This document shows positions 16,766 through 25,862 of a DNA stretch of 64,000 nucleotides, piece by piece (within the stretch, counting starts at the first letter, position 1; each line of letters starts with the position of its first letter). Origin of the DNA: CAWBLP01 sp963789495 (GTDB taxonomy: Bacteria; Pseudomonadota; Alphaproteobacteria; Acetobacterales; Acetobacteraceae); contig CAWBLP010000008.1 of assembly GCA_963789495.1 (NCBI GenBank), forward strand, positions 442,659-506,658. The letters are read 5' to 3'. Below the pieces are notes generated by a model, which worked only from the letters and a program-made list of their open reading frames with translations, made no database searches and had not been told where the DNA came from. The position numbers were made by a program, and so were the translations under genes.

Positions 16766-17359
16766 ATGTCGGAAGCAGCGCGCACGATTCCTCCGGTGAT
16801 GGATGTGGCGGAGTTCCTGGCCTGGGATGCGCCCGGTGCGGAGCGCTGGCAACTGGTGGATGGCCGGCCGGAGGCGATGGCCCCGGCGAGCGAGACCCAC
16901 AATATCATCCAGGGCGAGCTCGGTCGGCTGATCGGTAACCACCTGGTCGCGCTGGGCCGGCGCTGCACATTGGTGCCGAACGCCGGCGTGGTGCCGCGCA
17001 TCCGCTCGGACAGCAATATCCGCATTCCCGACTTGGCCGTGACCTGCGTCCGCTCGCGGGCCGAAAGCTACGCCATCAGCGACCCGGTGCTGCTGATCGA
17101 AATTCTCTCGCCCAGCAACCGAGCCGAGACCTGGGCGAATGTCTGGGCCTACACCACCATCCCGAGCGTGCAGGAGATCGTGGTGCTGCACAGCACCGCG
17201 ATCAAGGCGGAGGTCCTACGACGGGACGACAGCGGCAACTGGCCGGAGCGCCCCCTGGTGCTGGAAGATGGTACGCTGGAGCTGGCGAGCATCGGGCTCA
17301 GCCTGGCGTTGGCGGCCGCCTATGCGGGGACGCGGTTCGATCCGGAGCCGGAGCGCTGA
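16766..17359 (+). CDS. Uma2-family (DUF820) putative endonuclease
   Basis: A 197-residue protein of the Uma2 family, which has a PD-(D/E)XK nuclease fold. Typical pieces are the N-terminal MDVAEFLAWDAPGAERWQLV, VDGRPEAMAPASETHNIIQG, the acidic IRIPDLAVTC, and LLIEILSPSN (about 113-122) carrying the family catalytic-type Glu. The second half of the family (KLxxYxxxPSVQEYV) appears as NVWAYTTIPSVQEIVVL. Members are numerous in cyanobacteria and alphaproteobacteria, with unknown biological roles. It is divergent from the acyl-CoA dehydrogenase gene, 103 bases away. A second Uma2 gene lies in the hydrogenase operon. Confidence 0.85.
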   Translation: MSEAARTIPPVMDVAEFLAWDAPGAERWQLVDGRPEAMAPASETHNIIQGELGRLIGNHLVALGRRCTLVPNAGVVPRIRSDSNIRIPDLAVTCVRSRAESYAISDPVLLIEILSPSNRAETWANVWAYTTIPSVQEIVVLHSTAIKAEVLRRDDSGNWPERPLVLEDGTLELASIGLSLALAAAYAGTRFDPEPER

Positions 17360-17421
17360 GCCACGCCGGCGGCGGCCGGTGATCGCAGAGCGACCATCCG
17401 GCCGGCCAGCGGGAAATTCAC

Positions 17422-18804
17422 TCAGCCCAGCTTGAGCTCCGTCAAGGCGCGGTCCAGCGTTTCGACGATCTGGTCGCATTCCGCGCGGGTGATCACCAGC
17501 GGCGGCGAGAAGGTGATCGCATTGCCGTAGCGCCGGCCACCACCGGAACGACCCACCAGCAGCCCGTGCTTGCGGCAGAATTCGACGATTGCGGTGATCT
17601 GCTCGCCGCCGACCGGCTCCTTGGTGGCGCGATCCTTCACCAGCTCCACCGCCAGCAGCAGGCCCTTGCCGCGCACGTCGCCGACGACCGGGTGGCGCAT
17701 CAGGCCACGCAGCCCGTCGAGCAGATAGGCACCCAGCTCCGCCGACCGGTCGGCCAGTTTCTCGGCCTGCATGATTTCGATGTTGCGCAGCGCGACCGCG
17801 GCGGCGACCGGATGGCCGCCATAGGTGTTCACCTGCATCACCTGGCGGTTTTCCGCGGCCTCCCCGTAGAAGCTGTCGAACACCGCGTTCTTCACCACCG
17901 TTGCGGCGATCGGCAGGTAGGCGCTGGAGATGCCCTTGGCGATGGCGATGATGTCGGGCGAGACGCCATAATGCTGGTGCGCGAACATCTTGCCGGTGCG
18001 GCCGAAGCCGTTAATCACCTCATCCACGTGCAGCAGGATGCCGTATTTGCGGCACAAGCTCTCCACCTCCGGCAGGTATTCGTCCGGCGGCACCGCCACG
18101 CCGACCCCGCTCATGATCGGCTCCACCAGCACCTCGGCCACCGTTTCCGGCCCCTCGCCGAGGATCGTGGTTTCCATGTTCTTGACGCAGGCGAGGTTGC
18201 AGCTCGGGTAGCTCAGGCCGAACGGGCAGCGGTAGCAGTACGGGTGCGCAACATGCACGAAGTCGCCTGAATAGGGCTCGAACTTCGCCTTGCGTTCGCC
18301 CATGCCGCCGGCATCCAGCGTGGCGAGCGTGGTGCCGTGATAGGCGAAGTAGCGGCTGATGGTCTTGAAGCGATAATGCCCGGGATATTCGTGCTTCATG
18401 TATTGCCGGGCGATCTTGAACCCGGCCTCGTTCGCTTCGGAGCCGGAATTGACGAAGTACGTGTGGTAGCCGCCGCCCATCAGCCCGTTGATGGACTCCG
18501 CCAGCGCCGCAGCGGGCGCATTCATCGCGGTGTGCGGATAGTAGGAAAGCTGGCGGAGCTGTTCGGCCGCGACATCGGCCAGCTCCACCCGTCCGTAGCC
18601 GATATTGACGCACCACAGCCCGGCCATCGCGTCCAGATAGGCGGTGCCGTCGGCGTCGAACACCGTGGAGTTCTGCGCGCCGGCCACCACCATCTGTTTT
18701 TCCTCCAGCACCTTATGCTGGACGATCGGGTGCAGCACGCTGTCCAGATCCTGCTTCACGACGGCCTGGCGCAGCGCGGGGTCGGGGGCATTGGTGAGGG
18801 ACAT
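17422..18804 (-). CDS. Class III (omega) aminotransferase
   Basis: A 460-residue PLP-dependent aminotransferase. Hallmarks are MAGLWCVNIGYGR (about 60-72), the NSGSEANEAGFKIARQY block (about 118-134), the aspartate in HVDEVINGFGRTG (about 255-267), and the PLP lysine in IAIAKGISSAYLPI (about 282-295). Such enzymes use pyruvate or 2-oxoglutarate as acceptor and amines, beta-alanine or aspartate-like donors; the donor cannot be read from sequence. Length is standard. It is monocistronic and converges on the Uma2 gene. Confidence 0.88.
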   Translation of the reverse strand: MSLTNAPDPALRQAVVKQDLDSVLHPIVQHKVLEEKQMVVAGAQNSTVFDADGTAYLDAMAGLWCVNIGYGRVELADVAAEQLRQLSYYPHTAMNAPAAALAESINGLMGGGYHTYFVNSGSEANEAGFKIARQYMKHEYPGHYRFKTISRYFAYHGTTLATLDAGGMGERKAKFEPYSGDFVHVAHPYCYRCPFGLSYPSCNLACVKNMETTILGEGPETVAEVLVEPIMSGVGVAVPPDEYLPEVESLCRKYGILLHVDEVINGFGRTGKMFAHQHYGVSPDIIAIAKGISSAYLPIAATVVKNAVFDSFYGEAAENRQVMQVNTYGGHPVAAAVALRNIEIMQAEKLADRSAELGAYLLDGLRGLMRHPVVGDVRGKGLLLAVELVKDRATKEPVGGEQITAIVEFCRKHGLLVGRSGGGRRYGNAITFSPPLVITRAECDQIVETLDRALTELKLG

Positions 18805-19053
18805 GGGATTCTCTTGCGGTTGCCGGTGGCGCGAAGCCTAGCGCGCAATGCCCGGCGGACCATACCCCTTGCTGCGGCACCCCCAGCCGACCCGTCACCT
18901 TGCCCGGTTCGCGCCGCGCCGCTGACCGGTGCGGCAGGCATTGCCGGACTGCGGCGGCGCCATTAGCCCGATGTTCATCTGCGCCACCGATCCTGACGGC
19001 CGGTTCCGTCACGAAGCGGAACCGATCTCGTCGAGCGATCACAAGGTGCGTGC

Positions 19054-19293
19054 ATGCTACGATTTTCCGCCACGGCCGCTCTGCTCGCAGTGGCGACGCT
19101 TGCTGGGCCACACCCAGCCAAATCCAGGTGACCGTCGCAGCCGGTGGCAGCGGCGCGTTCATGGGGCCCCGGGGTGATGGACACCATCCAGATCGCGGCG
19201 AAATTCGGCCTCCGCGCCGCCTTCGCGTCCGAGTTCGCCAATGCGAATCTGGCCCGCTACGGCGGCGAACTGGGCCTGAACGTCGCGTTCTGA
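19054..19293 (+). pseudogene. Possible decayed gene for a small exported protein
   Basis: Within the 610-base gap between the aminotransferase and the MoxR gene. The frame at 19054 begins with a signal-peptide-like stretch (MLRFSATAALLAVATLAG) but stops after about 25 codons. A second frame continues as SQIQVTVAAGGSGAFMGP, and a third as MDTIQIAAKFGLRAAFASEF, ending ARYGGELGLNVAF then stop at 19293. Together they read like one short exported protein broken by two shifts. No family is recognised. The rest of the gap shows nothing I can support. Confidence 0.3.
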
Positions 19294-19416
19294 CCCAACT
19301 CCGATTGCACCCTAACGCTGGCACTTCGGCCCGACCGGCGGCACCCCTGCGCATCCGCGTTTGACATTCCGCCGCCCGAATGCGAGGGGACCTACCGATC
19401 AGTATCGGAGCCGCAT

Positions 19417-20388
19417 GTGAACGACGCGCCAGCGCCGGCGCGGCCCCTGACGCCTCTCCGCTCGATCGAACAGGTCGAGCAGGGGCTGGGGGACGCCGGC
19501 TATATCGCCAGCCGCCAGATCGCCACCGCGGTCTATCTCGCCCACCATCTGCAAAAGCCAATCCTGGTGGAAGGCCCGGCCGGAGTCGGCAAGACCGAAC
19601 TCGCCAAATCCGTCGCCACCTGGCTGGACCTGCCGCTGATCCGCATGCAGTGCTACGAAGGACTGGACGAGTCCAAGGCGCTGTATGAGTGGAAGTATGG
19701 CAAGCAGCTGCTCTACACCCAGATCCTGAAGGACAAGATCAGCTCGGTCATCGGCGATTCCGATACCTTGGCCGTGGCACTGAACAAGCTGCACGAATTC
19801 GGCGACATCTTCTTCTCCAAGAACTTCCTGGAACCCCGCCCGCTGCTGCGCGCGCTGGAGGAACCCGGCGGCTGCGTGCTGCTGATCGACGAGATCGACA
19901 AGTCGGACCAGGAATTCGAGGCGTTCCTGCTGGAGATCCTGTCCGACTACCAGGTGACGATCCCGGAAATCGGCCCGGTGCACGCCATCGTGCCGCCGAT
20001 CGTGCTGCTGACCTCCAACAGCACGCGCGACCTCGGCGACGCGCTGAAGCGCCGCTGCCTGCATCTGCATATCGGCTTCCCCGACGAGAAGCTGGAAATG
20101 CGCATCATCCAGTCGCGCGTGCCGGGAATCGAGGCGCGGCTGCTGCACCAGCTGGTCAGCTTCGTGCAGCAACTACGCGGCCTGGACCTGAAGAAAGTGC
20201 CCTCGGTCAGCGAGACGCTGGACTGGGCGAAGGTGCTGGTGCTGCTGCACACCGCAGCGCTGGAGGTCGACCTGGTGCGCGACACGCTGAACGTGCTGCT
20301 GAAGTTCGAGGCCGATATCGAGGTCGCCGGCAAGCAGCTCGCCGGGCTGACCCACAAGGCGCGGCAGGATGCCGGCGTTGCGGCGTAG
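19417..20388 (+). CDS. MoxR-family AAA+ ATPase (CoxD-like)
   Basis: A 323-residue AAA+ ATPase. Walker A is GPAGVGKTELAK (about 49-60), Walker B is LLIDEIDKSD (about 152-161), sensor 1 lies near LLTSNSTRDLGDALKRR, and a C-terminal helical lid follows. MoxR proteins work with a VWA-domain partner to mature or assemble metal-containing enzyme complexes. The VWA partner is encoded immediately downstream (20521-21923). GTG 19417 has CGGAG upstream. In CO dehydrogenase clusters the homologous pair is CoxD/CoxE, but no molybdenum hydroxylase gene is present in this window. Confidence 0.87.
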   Translation: MNDAPAPARPLTPLRSIEQVEQGLGDAGYIASRQIATAVYLAHHLQKPILVEGPAGVGKTELAKSVATWLDLPLIRMQCYEGLDESKALYEWKYGKQLLYTQILKDKISSVIGDSDTLAVALNKLHEFGDIFFSKNFLEPRPLLRALEEPGGCVLLIDEIDKSDQEFEAFLLEILSDYQVTIPEIGPVHAIVPPIVLLTSNSTRDLGDALKRRCLHLHIGFPDEKLEMRIIQSRVPGIEARLLHQLVSFVQQLRGLDLKKVPSVSETLDWAKVLVLLHTAALEVDLVRDTLNVLLKFEADIEVAGKQLAGLTHKARQDAGVAA

Positions 20389-20432
20389 CCCGGTCGGTTC
20401 GGCCGGCACCGCTCGGCCCGGATGCACCCGAT

Positions 20433-20511
20433 CGTCCTGGCCGAGCCTGACCCGGCCATCTGCGCACGGCCGATCGGGGGCGGGCGACCAGGTCGGGTTC
20501 GGCCAGGACGG
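20433..20511. repeat. Dispersed inverted-repeat element between moxR and VWA gene
   Basis: Arms at 20433-20452 and 20492-20511 (GGTCGGGTTCGGCCAGGACG) are inverted repeats matching at 18 of 20 positions. They belong to the family also seen at 5153-5259, 24428-24446 and 29914-29933. A transcript crossing it would form a long hairpin inside the operon and might lower expression of the downstream gene. Confidence 0.6.
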
Positions 20512-20520
20512 GTAACAGCG

Positions 20521-21923
20521 ATGTCCGCCTCAGCCGGCTCCCCCGCCAGCGAACCGCTGCGCCGCTTCCTGCAAGTCGCGCGCGGCGCGGGGCTGCGCGT
20601 TTCGGCCGCGGAAGGCATCGACGCGGCCCGGGCCGTCGACATCATTGGTTTCGCCGACCGCGCCGTGCTGAAGGACTCGCTCGGCCTGGTGCTGGCGAAG
20701 ACGCCGGACGAAAAGAACCTGTTCGACGAATGCTTCGATCTGTACTTCAAGCGTGACGAATTCGCTGCGCCGGATGAGCAGGAACCGCCCTCCCCCGCCA
20801 CGGCCGCACAGGATGCGCCGCCACCGATGGCGGGCGGCGAGGGCATGGGCAGTGGCGGCGGCACCGGACTTGGCGAATTGCTGCTGTCCGACGACCGCGC
20901 CGCCCTGGCCGCCGCCATGGAACAGGCCGCACGCGACGCAGGGCTGGAGAACATCCGCTTCTTCACTCAGAAGAATCTCTATGCCCGCCGCATCCTGGAT
21001 CGCATGGGCCTGCGCGCGCTGGAGCGCGAGATCGAGGCACAGCGCCAGATCCGAGGACCCCGCCCGTGTCGAACGTGGCGACCGGCTGCAGCAGCGGTTG
21101 GAATATCTGCGCGACCAGGTGCGCGACTTCGTCGAACGCCATCTGGTGCTGTTCGCCCGCGGCGAGACCGAGGCGTTCCGCGAGGAACTGCTGAAATCCG
21201 CCCGCCTGTCCAACCTGGAACGCCGCGACCTGGACCGCATGCGCGTGCTGGTGCGTGCGATGGCGAAGACGCCTGGCCGCACGCTACGCCAAGACCCGCC
21301 GCCGCCGGCTGCGCGGGCAGCTCGATACGCGGCGCACGCTGCGGCGGAACATGGGCTGGGGCGGCGTGCCGTTCATCACGGTGTGGAAACAGAAGCGCAT
21401 CGAGAAGCCGCGCGTGATGGTGCTGTGCGACGTGTCCGGCTCGGTCGCCCCGATGGCGCAGTTCCTGCTGATGTTCCTGTACGCGGTGCACGAGGCGCTG
21501 TCGGATATCCGGTCGTTCGCCTTCGCCGGCTCGCTGATCGAGGTCAGCGACATCCTGGCGAAAGAGGAAATCGAAGTCGCGATCAGCAAGATCATGCATG
21601 TGATCGGCTACGGGTCGTCCAACTACGGCAACTCGCTGGCGGATTTCGAGGATGGCTGGGGGACGCAGGTCACCAACAAGACCACGATCATCATTCTGGG
21701 GGATGCGCGCGGCAACCGCACCGATCCGCGGGTGGAGATCATGCAGCGGCTGTCGTTGCGGGCGAAACGGATCATCTGGCTGAACCCGGAATATCGGTCC
21801 GCCTGGGGAACGGGTGATTCGGATATGTATCGCTACAAGCCGTTCTGCAGCCTGGTGACGGTATGCAACACGCTGCGGCATCTGGAACGGGTGATCACCG
21901 ACCTGCTGGAGGATGCGGCTTAG
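20521..21923 (+). pseudogene. CoxE-like VWA-domain protein, two apparent frameshifts
   Basis: Three overlapping frames together encode one protein of about 465 residues: 20521 to about 21050 (MSASAGSPASEPLRRFLQVA...), about 21050-21275 (DPARVERGDRLQQRLEYL...RAMAK) and about 21275-21923 (RLAARYAKTRRRRLRGQL... to the end). The last part is a von Willebrand A domain with the metal-site motif LCDVSGSVAP (DxSxS). This matches the partner of MoxR ATPases. Each shift is in the +1 direction; the second is cured by removing one A in AAGACGCC near 21268. Because essential genes at 37-39 kb carry the same kind of shift, these are probably sequence errors rather than true decay. Confidence 0.75.
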
Positions 21924-22346
21924 CGTGGGGTGACGGAGGGAGGCGTCGCCGGGTGGCGGGCGGGGTATGACCAGTCGCTTTATGGTCAGTGGGGGTTGTC
22001 GTTGGGTTCAGCCTTGATCGCGGCGCCCCGCCAATTATGGCTGAGTTCCCGCTCGAATCGTCACTCAAGCGCCGCGCAAGGATGGGTGCATAGATCTTCC
22101 TAAGCGCACCATCTGCACCTTGTTAGCCGCCCAATGGTCCCTTCCGAACTGGCAGCAATGGCGCAGGGGACAACATCCAATCACCAGAAGCCTCCCTTAC
22201 CCTTCCGGGACAGTATTGAATTGCCGAGAGGCGCCACCGACAAACCCGTCGCCCCGGGTCCACCGACCCCAGCCAGGACGCCATCGCCCCAACTCGGAGC
22301 ACCCGGGTAGCATCCCCCACCCCAGCACCCCCGGACCCCGCGCCCC
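21924..22346. other. Intergenic region, no gene seen
   Basis: About 420 bases between the VWA gene and the methyltransferase gene. It is somewhat less GC-rich than its surroundings around 22080-22220. No ORF with a ribosome binding site and no RNA gene is recognisable. Confidence 0.4.
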
Positions 22347-22952
22347 ATGAACGAGTTCCGTCCGATCCACATCTCCGGCTACACCCGCGAGAGCCACGAC
22401 TTCTACCGCACCCCCGCCTGGGTCACCGCCGCCCTGCTGAAACACGTCACGCTGCGCGGGCCGGTTTGGGAACCTTGCTGCGGCGACGGTGCGATGGCGG
22501 ACGTACTCGCGGTCCATGGCCACGCGGTCACCGGCACGGACATCATTGATCGCGGCTACGGCCAGCCCGGCGTGGATTTCTTCGATTGTCAGAGCTTTCC
22601 GGCGGGCTGCGGCGCCATGGTCACCAACCCGCCCTACGGGGATGGCGGTCCGGTGCCGCGCGCAACCAATGTCTCCACGGCGATGCTCCGCTTTGTCCGC
22701 CACGCGCTCACGCTGACAGAGCGGGCGAACGGCCAACTCGCGTTGCTGGTGCGTTACCAGTGGACCGCCGGCAGGCGCGCCGCGGACCTGATCAGCAGCG
22801 CGCCGCTTGATACGGTGCTGGCACTGACCCGCCGTATCCGCTGGTTCGACATGGGCGACAAGACCAATGCCGCACAGCATCATCATGCCTGGCTGTTCTG
22901 GGATTTCCAGCGCAGCGGCCAGTGTCCACCGCGGATCGTGTTCTCGGACTGA
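22347..22952 (+). CDS. Orphan DNA adenine methyltransferase-like protein
   Basis: A 201-residue protein resembling phage-type N6-adenine DNA methyltransferases. The SAM-binding part is WEPCCGDGAMADVL (about 39-52) followed by the acidic TGTDIIDRGYG. The catalytic NPPY motif is in MVTNPPYGDGG (about 91-101). The start MNEFRPIHISGYTRESHDFY is like proteins found in alphaproteobacterial prophages. No restriction endonuclease gene is adjacent, so it is an orphan. It lies next to a transposase remnant, which suggests an old acquisition. Confidence 0.75.
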   Translation: MNEFRPIHISGYTRESHDFYRTPAWVTAALLKHVTLRGPVWEPCCGDGAMADVLAVHGHAVTGTDIIDRGYGQPGVDFFDCQSFPAGCGAMVTNPPYGDGGPVPRATNVSTAMLRFVRHALTLTERANGQLALLVRYQWTAGRRAADLISSAPLDTVLALTRRIRWFDMGDKTNAAQHHHAWLFWDFQRSGQCPPRIVFSD

Positions 22953-23011
22953 CGATTGGTTGTGCTGTGGTCGTTACGGGGGCGGGTCGGGGCCACTGGC
23001 GCGCTTGATGG

Positions 23012-23062
23012 CGGTGTGCGACGTGGGGTGTGACCCGATCGTTCCGATGTAGATCGCCAGAC
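23012..23062. repeat. Dispersed intergenic repeat, inverted copy
   Basis: The segment containing GACCCGATCGTTCCGATGTA followed by GATCGCCAGACCCGACC is, in reverse complement, closely similar to 24440-24478. The copies flank the transposase remnant and the oxidoreductase gene in opposite orientation. Confidence 0.5.
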
Positions 23063-23089
23063 CCGACCCACGGCTGTCCGGTTCATTTG

Positions 23090-23338
23090 TTACGCCCACG
23101 ATACCCCCTGAGCGGCATTTTGACCCGGGCAGGGCTGAAGCGAGCCCGGTGTGGATCGGAGCTTGTCGAGTGGCCTGCGATGCATGACGTTCGCCCGCAC
23201 CAGGCGGGCGAGGCGGGTCAGGCTCTCGACGACCGTCTGAGCGCCGTGAGCGAGCTTGATCAGCACGAAGGCGATCAACGCCACCGCGACCTGGATGCGC
23301 CAACACACATTGGGCCTTCGCGTGCCATGACCTGACAC
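23090..23338 (-). pseudogene. C-terminal remnant of an IS4-type transposase
   Basis: An 82-residue frame whose central part (WRIQVAVALIAFVLIKLAHG, then RLVRANVMHRRPLDKL) looks like the C-terminal end of IS4-type DDE transposases. There the sequence KxQIxxALIAxLLL is followed by a leucine-rich helix. No N-terminal part, catalytic residues or inverted repeats are found nearby. It is taken as the surviving tail of an old insertion. The surrounding 420-base gap holds nothing else except the repeat at 23012-23062. Confidence 0.5.
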
Positions 23339-23374
23339 GCGCCACCCCGGCCTCCATCTGTTGGCAGCAGGACA

Positions 23375-24238
23375 CTATGTATCCGCGAGTGCGGCCAGAA
23401 TTGCATCGCGTGCCGCAGTGTCTCCCTCGTCATGCACCGGCTGAATCGCGACATGCGTGGCGCCGGCGTCGAAATGTGCACGCAGGCCACGTTTCACCGT
23501 CGCCGCATCGCCCCACAGCACCATCGCATCGATAAACCGATCGGAGCCGCCATCGGCAAGCTCTGCCTCGGTAAAGCCGATGCGCAGCCAGTTGTTACGA
23601 TAGTTATCGAGCCGCATGTAGCGCTCCAGCTCCTTGCGGCCGAGTGCACGGGCCTTGGTCGGATCGGTTTCCACTGTAACCTTCTGTTCGATGGCCAGCC
23701 ATTTGCCGGGGCCGAGGATCTTGGCTGCTTCTGCGGTGTGCTGCGGCGTGGTGTTGTAGGGCAGCGCCCCGCGAGTCATCGCAGCGGAGAGTTTCAGCAT
23801 CAGCGGCCCGAGCGCGGCGATCGCGATCGGCCAGGCGTCGGCGCCGGTCTCACCCCTGGTCATCGCTTCCAGGTAACCGCGCATCGCGGGGATCGGCTTT
23901 TCGTAGCGATGGCCGCGCAGGCCTTCGACCATCGGCGGATGGCTGACTCCGAGACCGAGGATGAATCGGTCGCCATACAGGTCGAGCAGCGACAGCATGC
24001 CGCGGCGTGACGTGAAGGCGTCGCGCGCATAGATGCTGGCGATGGAGCTGCCGAGTTTCAGCTTGGTGGTGTGGCCGAGCGCGAAGCCAGCGACCGAGAG
24101 CAATTCATAGCCGCGCAATTCCGGATACCACAGCACGTCGTAGCCAAGTTTTTCCACCGTGCCGACGAAGTCCTTGATGCGCTGCGGTGTACCCAGCTTG
24201 TCCATCGAGTACCAGGCGCCGAGTCTGCCAAGTTGCAT
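23375..24238 (-). CDS. F420-type LLM-class oxidoreductase (TIGR03620-like)
   Basis: A 287-residue luciferase-fold oxidoreductase with a strong ribosome binding site (AAGGAGAT) ahead of start 24238. Family features are GYDVLWYPELRGYELLSV (about 32-49), LKLGSSIASIYARDAF and GDRFILGLGVSHPPMVEGL (about 88-106). Members are described as F420-dependent on family grounds, although FMN use cannot be excluded. No F420 biosynthesis gene is visible here. It is transcribed in the same direction as the CoA transferase upstream, but a 341-base gap separates them. Confidence 0.8.
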   Translation of the reverse strand: MQLGRLGAWYSMDKLGTPQRIKDFVGTVEKLGYDVLWYPELRGYELLSVAGFALGHTTKLKLGSSIASIYARDAFTSRRGMLSLLDLYGDRFILGLGVSHPPMVEGLRGHRYEKPIPAMRGYLEAMTRGETGADAWPIAIAALGPLMLKLSAAMTRGALPYNTTPQHTAEAAKILGPGKWLAIEQKVTVETDPTKARALGRKELERYMRLDNYRNNWLRIGFTEAELADGGSDRFIDAMVLWGDAATVKRGLRAHFDAGATHVAIQPVHDEGDTAARDAILAALADT

Positions 24239-24579
24239 GATGTTATCTCCTTAAACTGGATTCCGGTTCAGCGACGGGGCATTGCACCGTCGCACCTCAC
24301 GACGGCCCCACCGCCGCGTTCCGCAGCACCGCACTGTCACACCGGCTTGCCGCATCGCACCGTCCCACTGTGCCGTCCCACTGTGCCGCGCGGTCGCACC
24401 TTACCGCACCGTCCCACCGCCCGCACGGTCATGGCCGGGCCTGACCCTGCGATCTCCACCGGAACGATCGGGTCGCATTTGCGCCGCGTATGGCCTATCG
24501 GCAGCGCATGACCGGAGCAAGCAGGGCGACACCGTTTGCGTTCGTTCCTGCAAGCTGCGCCTGCACCGCCGCGGCCGGT
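24239..24579. repeat. Intergenic region with low-complexity and dispersed repeats
   Basis: No gene is seen. A 13-bp unit GTCCCACTGTGCC is tandemly repeated at 24362-24387 within CACCGT-rich low-complexity sequence. At 24428-24446 there is an arm of the dispersed inverted-repeat family (GTCATGGCCGGGCCTGACC), and 24440-24478 is the inverted copy of 23012-23062. Confidence 0.55.
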
Positions 24580-25767
24580 TCAGATCACCTTCGCGGCCCG
24601 CAGTTTCGCGATCTCCGCCGGCGTGTAGCCGAGCGACGCCAGCACCTCGTCATTGTGCTGTCCGAACGTCGGCGGCGGCGTGTCGATGCGCGGCCCGTCA
24701 TGCGCGAATTTGAACGCGGCAACCGGCACGCTGAAGGATCCCTCGATGCCGGGTGCGGACTCGTGCCGGTGGATCACGCCGCGTGATGCAATCTGCGGAT
24801 CGGCGATCGCCTCGCCCATCGTGCGCACGCGCGCGGCGGGGACATGGCGTGCCTGCAGGTAATCCTCCCATTCCGCAGCCGAACGGGTCAGCATGATCGC
24901 CTCCAGCGCCTGTTCCTCACGCGCATGGTCGGCGTCGCGCTCATCATTGGTCCGCTTGATCATGTCGGGCCGTTCCAGCACCGTCCACAGCCGCTTCTGC
25001 TGCCGCAGATTCGATGCCCCCAACATCACCAGGCCGTCCTTGGTCTGATACGCGCTGTTGGTGGCGTGCGGGTGCTTGTTGCCGGACGGCTTCGGATGCT
25101 TGCCGTTGCGCAGATAGCCGGTCAGGTGGCTCGCCATCAGGATCATCGCCACGTCCAGCATCGCCATGTCGATGCGCTGGCCTTCCCCGCTACGTTCGCG
25201 CTGGAACAGCGCGGCAGAAAGCGCGAACGCCCCCATCGTTCCGGTGGCATAATCGATCGCCGGGGAGCCGAACTTGATCGGATTGACCTGCGGCGTGCCG
25301 GTCATCGCCATGATGCCGGAGGTCGACTGGATCACATGGTCATAGGCGGTGTGTTCGCGCCGTGGGCCGCCCTGACCGAAGGCGGAAAAGGAAGCGTAGA
25401 TGAGCTTCGGATTGATCTTGCGCAGATCCTCATAGCCGAGGCCCAATGCCTCGAACGCGCCGGGCCGGTAGTTCTCCACCAGCACATCGGCGGTGGCGAC
25501 CAGCTTCCTCAGGATTTCCCGTCCTTGGTCAGTCTTCAGGTCCAGCGTAATGGATCGCTTGTTCGACGCCTGGGTCAGGAACCCCGTCCCCATATTGGCG
25601 TGGTTCAGCACTGCGTCGGTGCCGCTGCCGCGGCTCTGATCCGGGTCGTCCGGATGTTCCACCTTGATGACATCCGCGCCGAGGACCGCAAGCTGGTAGG
25701 CGGCAAAAGGCCCCGCCAGCACATGGGTGATGTCGATGATGCGGATGCCCTCGAACGGACGAGCCAT
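24580..25767 (-). CDS. CaiB/BaiF-family CoA transferase
   Basis: A 395-residue class III CoA transferase, which moves CoA between acids through an aspartyl-CoA thioester. N-terminal features are IRIIDITHVLAGPFAAYQLA and GADVIKVEHPDDPDQSRG. The central VLVENYRPGAFEALGLGYE (about 97-115) precedes LIYASFSAFGQGGP, and the active-site Asp is expected in the GSPAIDYATGTMGAF segment (about 167-181). Length is typical. It is divergent from the enoyl-CoA hydratase at 25863, and both probably serve the same acyl-CoA degradation route. The substrate is unknown. Confidence 0.88.
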   Translation of the reverse strand: MARPFEGIRIIDITHVLAGPFAAYQLAVLGADVIKVEHPDDPDQSRGSGTDAVLNHANMGTGFLTQASNKRSITLDLKTDQGREILRKLVATADVLVENYRPGAFEALGLGYEDLRKINPKLIYASFSAFGQGGPRREHTAYDHVIQSTSGIMAMTGTPQVNPIKFGSPAIDYATGTMGAFALSAALFQRERSGEGQRIDMAMLDVAMILMASHLTGYLRNGKHPKPSGNKHPHATNSAYQTKDGLVMLGASNLRQQKRLWTVLERPDMIKRTNDERDADHAREEQALEAIMLTRSAAEWEDYLQARHVPAARVRTMGEAIADPQIASRGVIHRHESAPGIEGSFSVPVAAFKFAHDGPRIDTPPPTFGQHNDEVLASLGYTPAEIAKLRAAKVI

Positions 25768-25862
25768 GGCGCCGTGCCTCCCGGAAAACGTGCCGGCACG
25801 GTGCAGCCTTGTCCCGGAGCGGTCAACACGGTTGGATGGCTCTACATGCGGGAGGACACGGA

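Noticed and set aside
20521..21923. Programmed +1 frameshifting in the VWA gene
   Set aside because: There are two shifts at sites without slippery sequence or downstream structure, and the same type of indel occurs in rplY, pth and ychF. Sequence errors are simpler.
24362..24387. Short tandem repeats that might suggest a CRISPR or VNTR array
   Set aside because: There are only two 13-bp units with no spacers. No CRISPR array or cas gene is present in the window.
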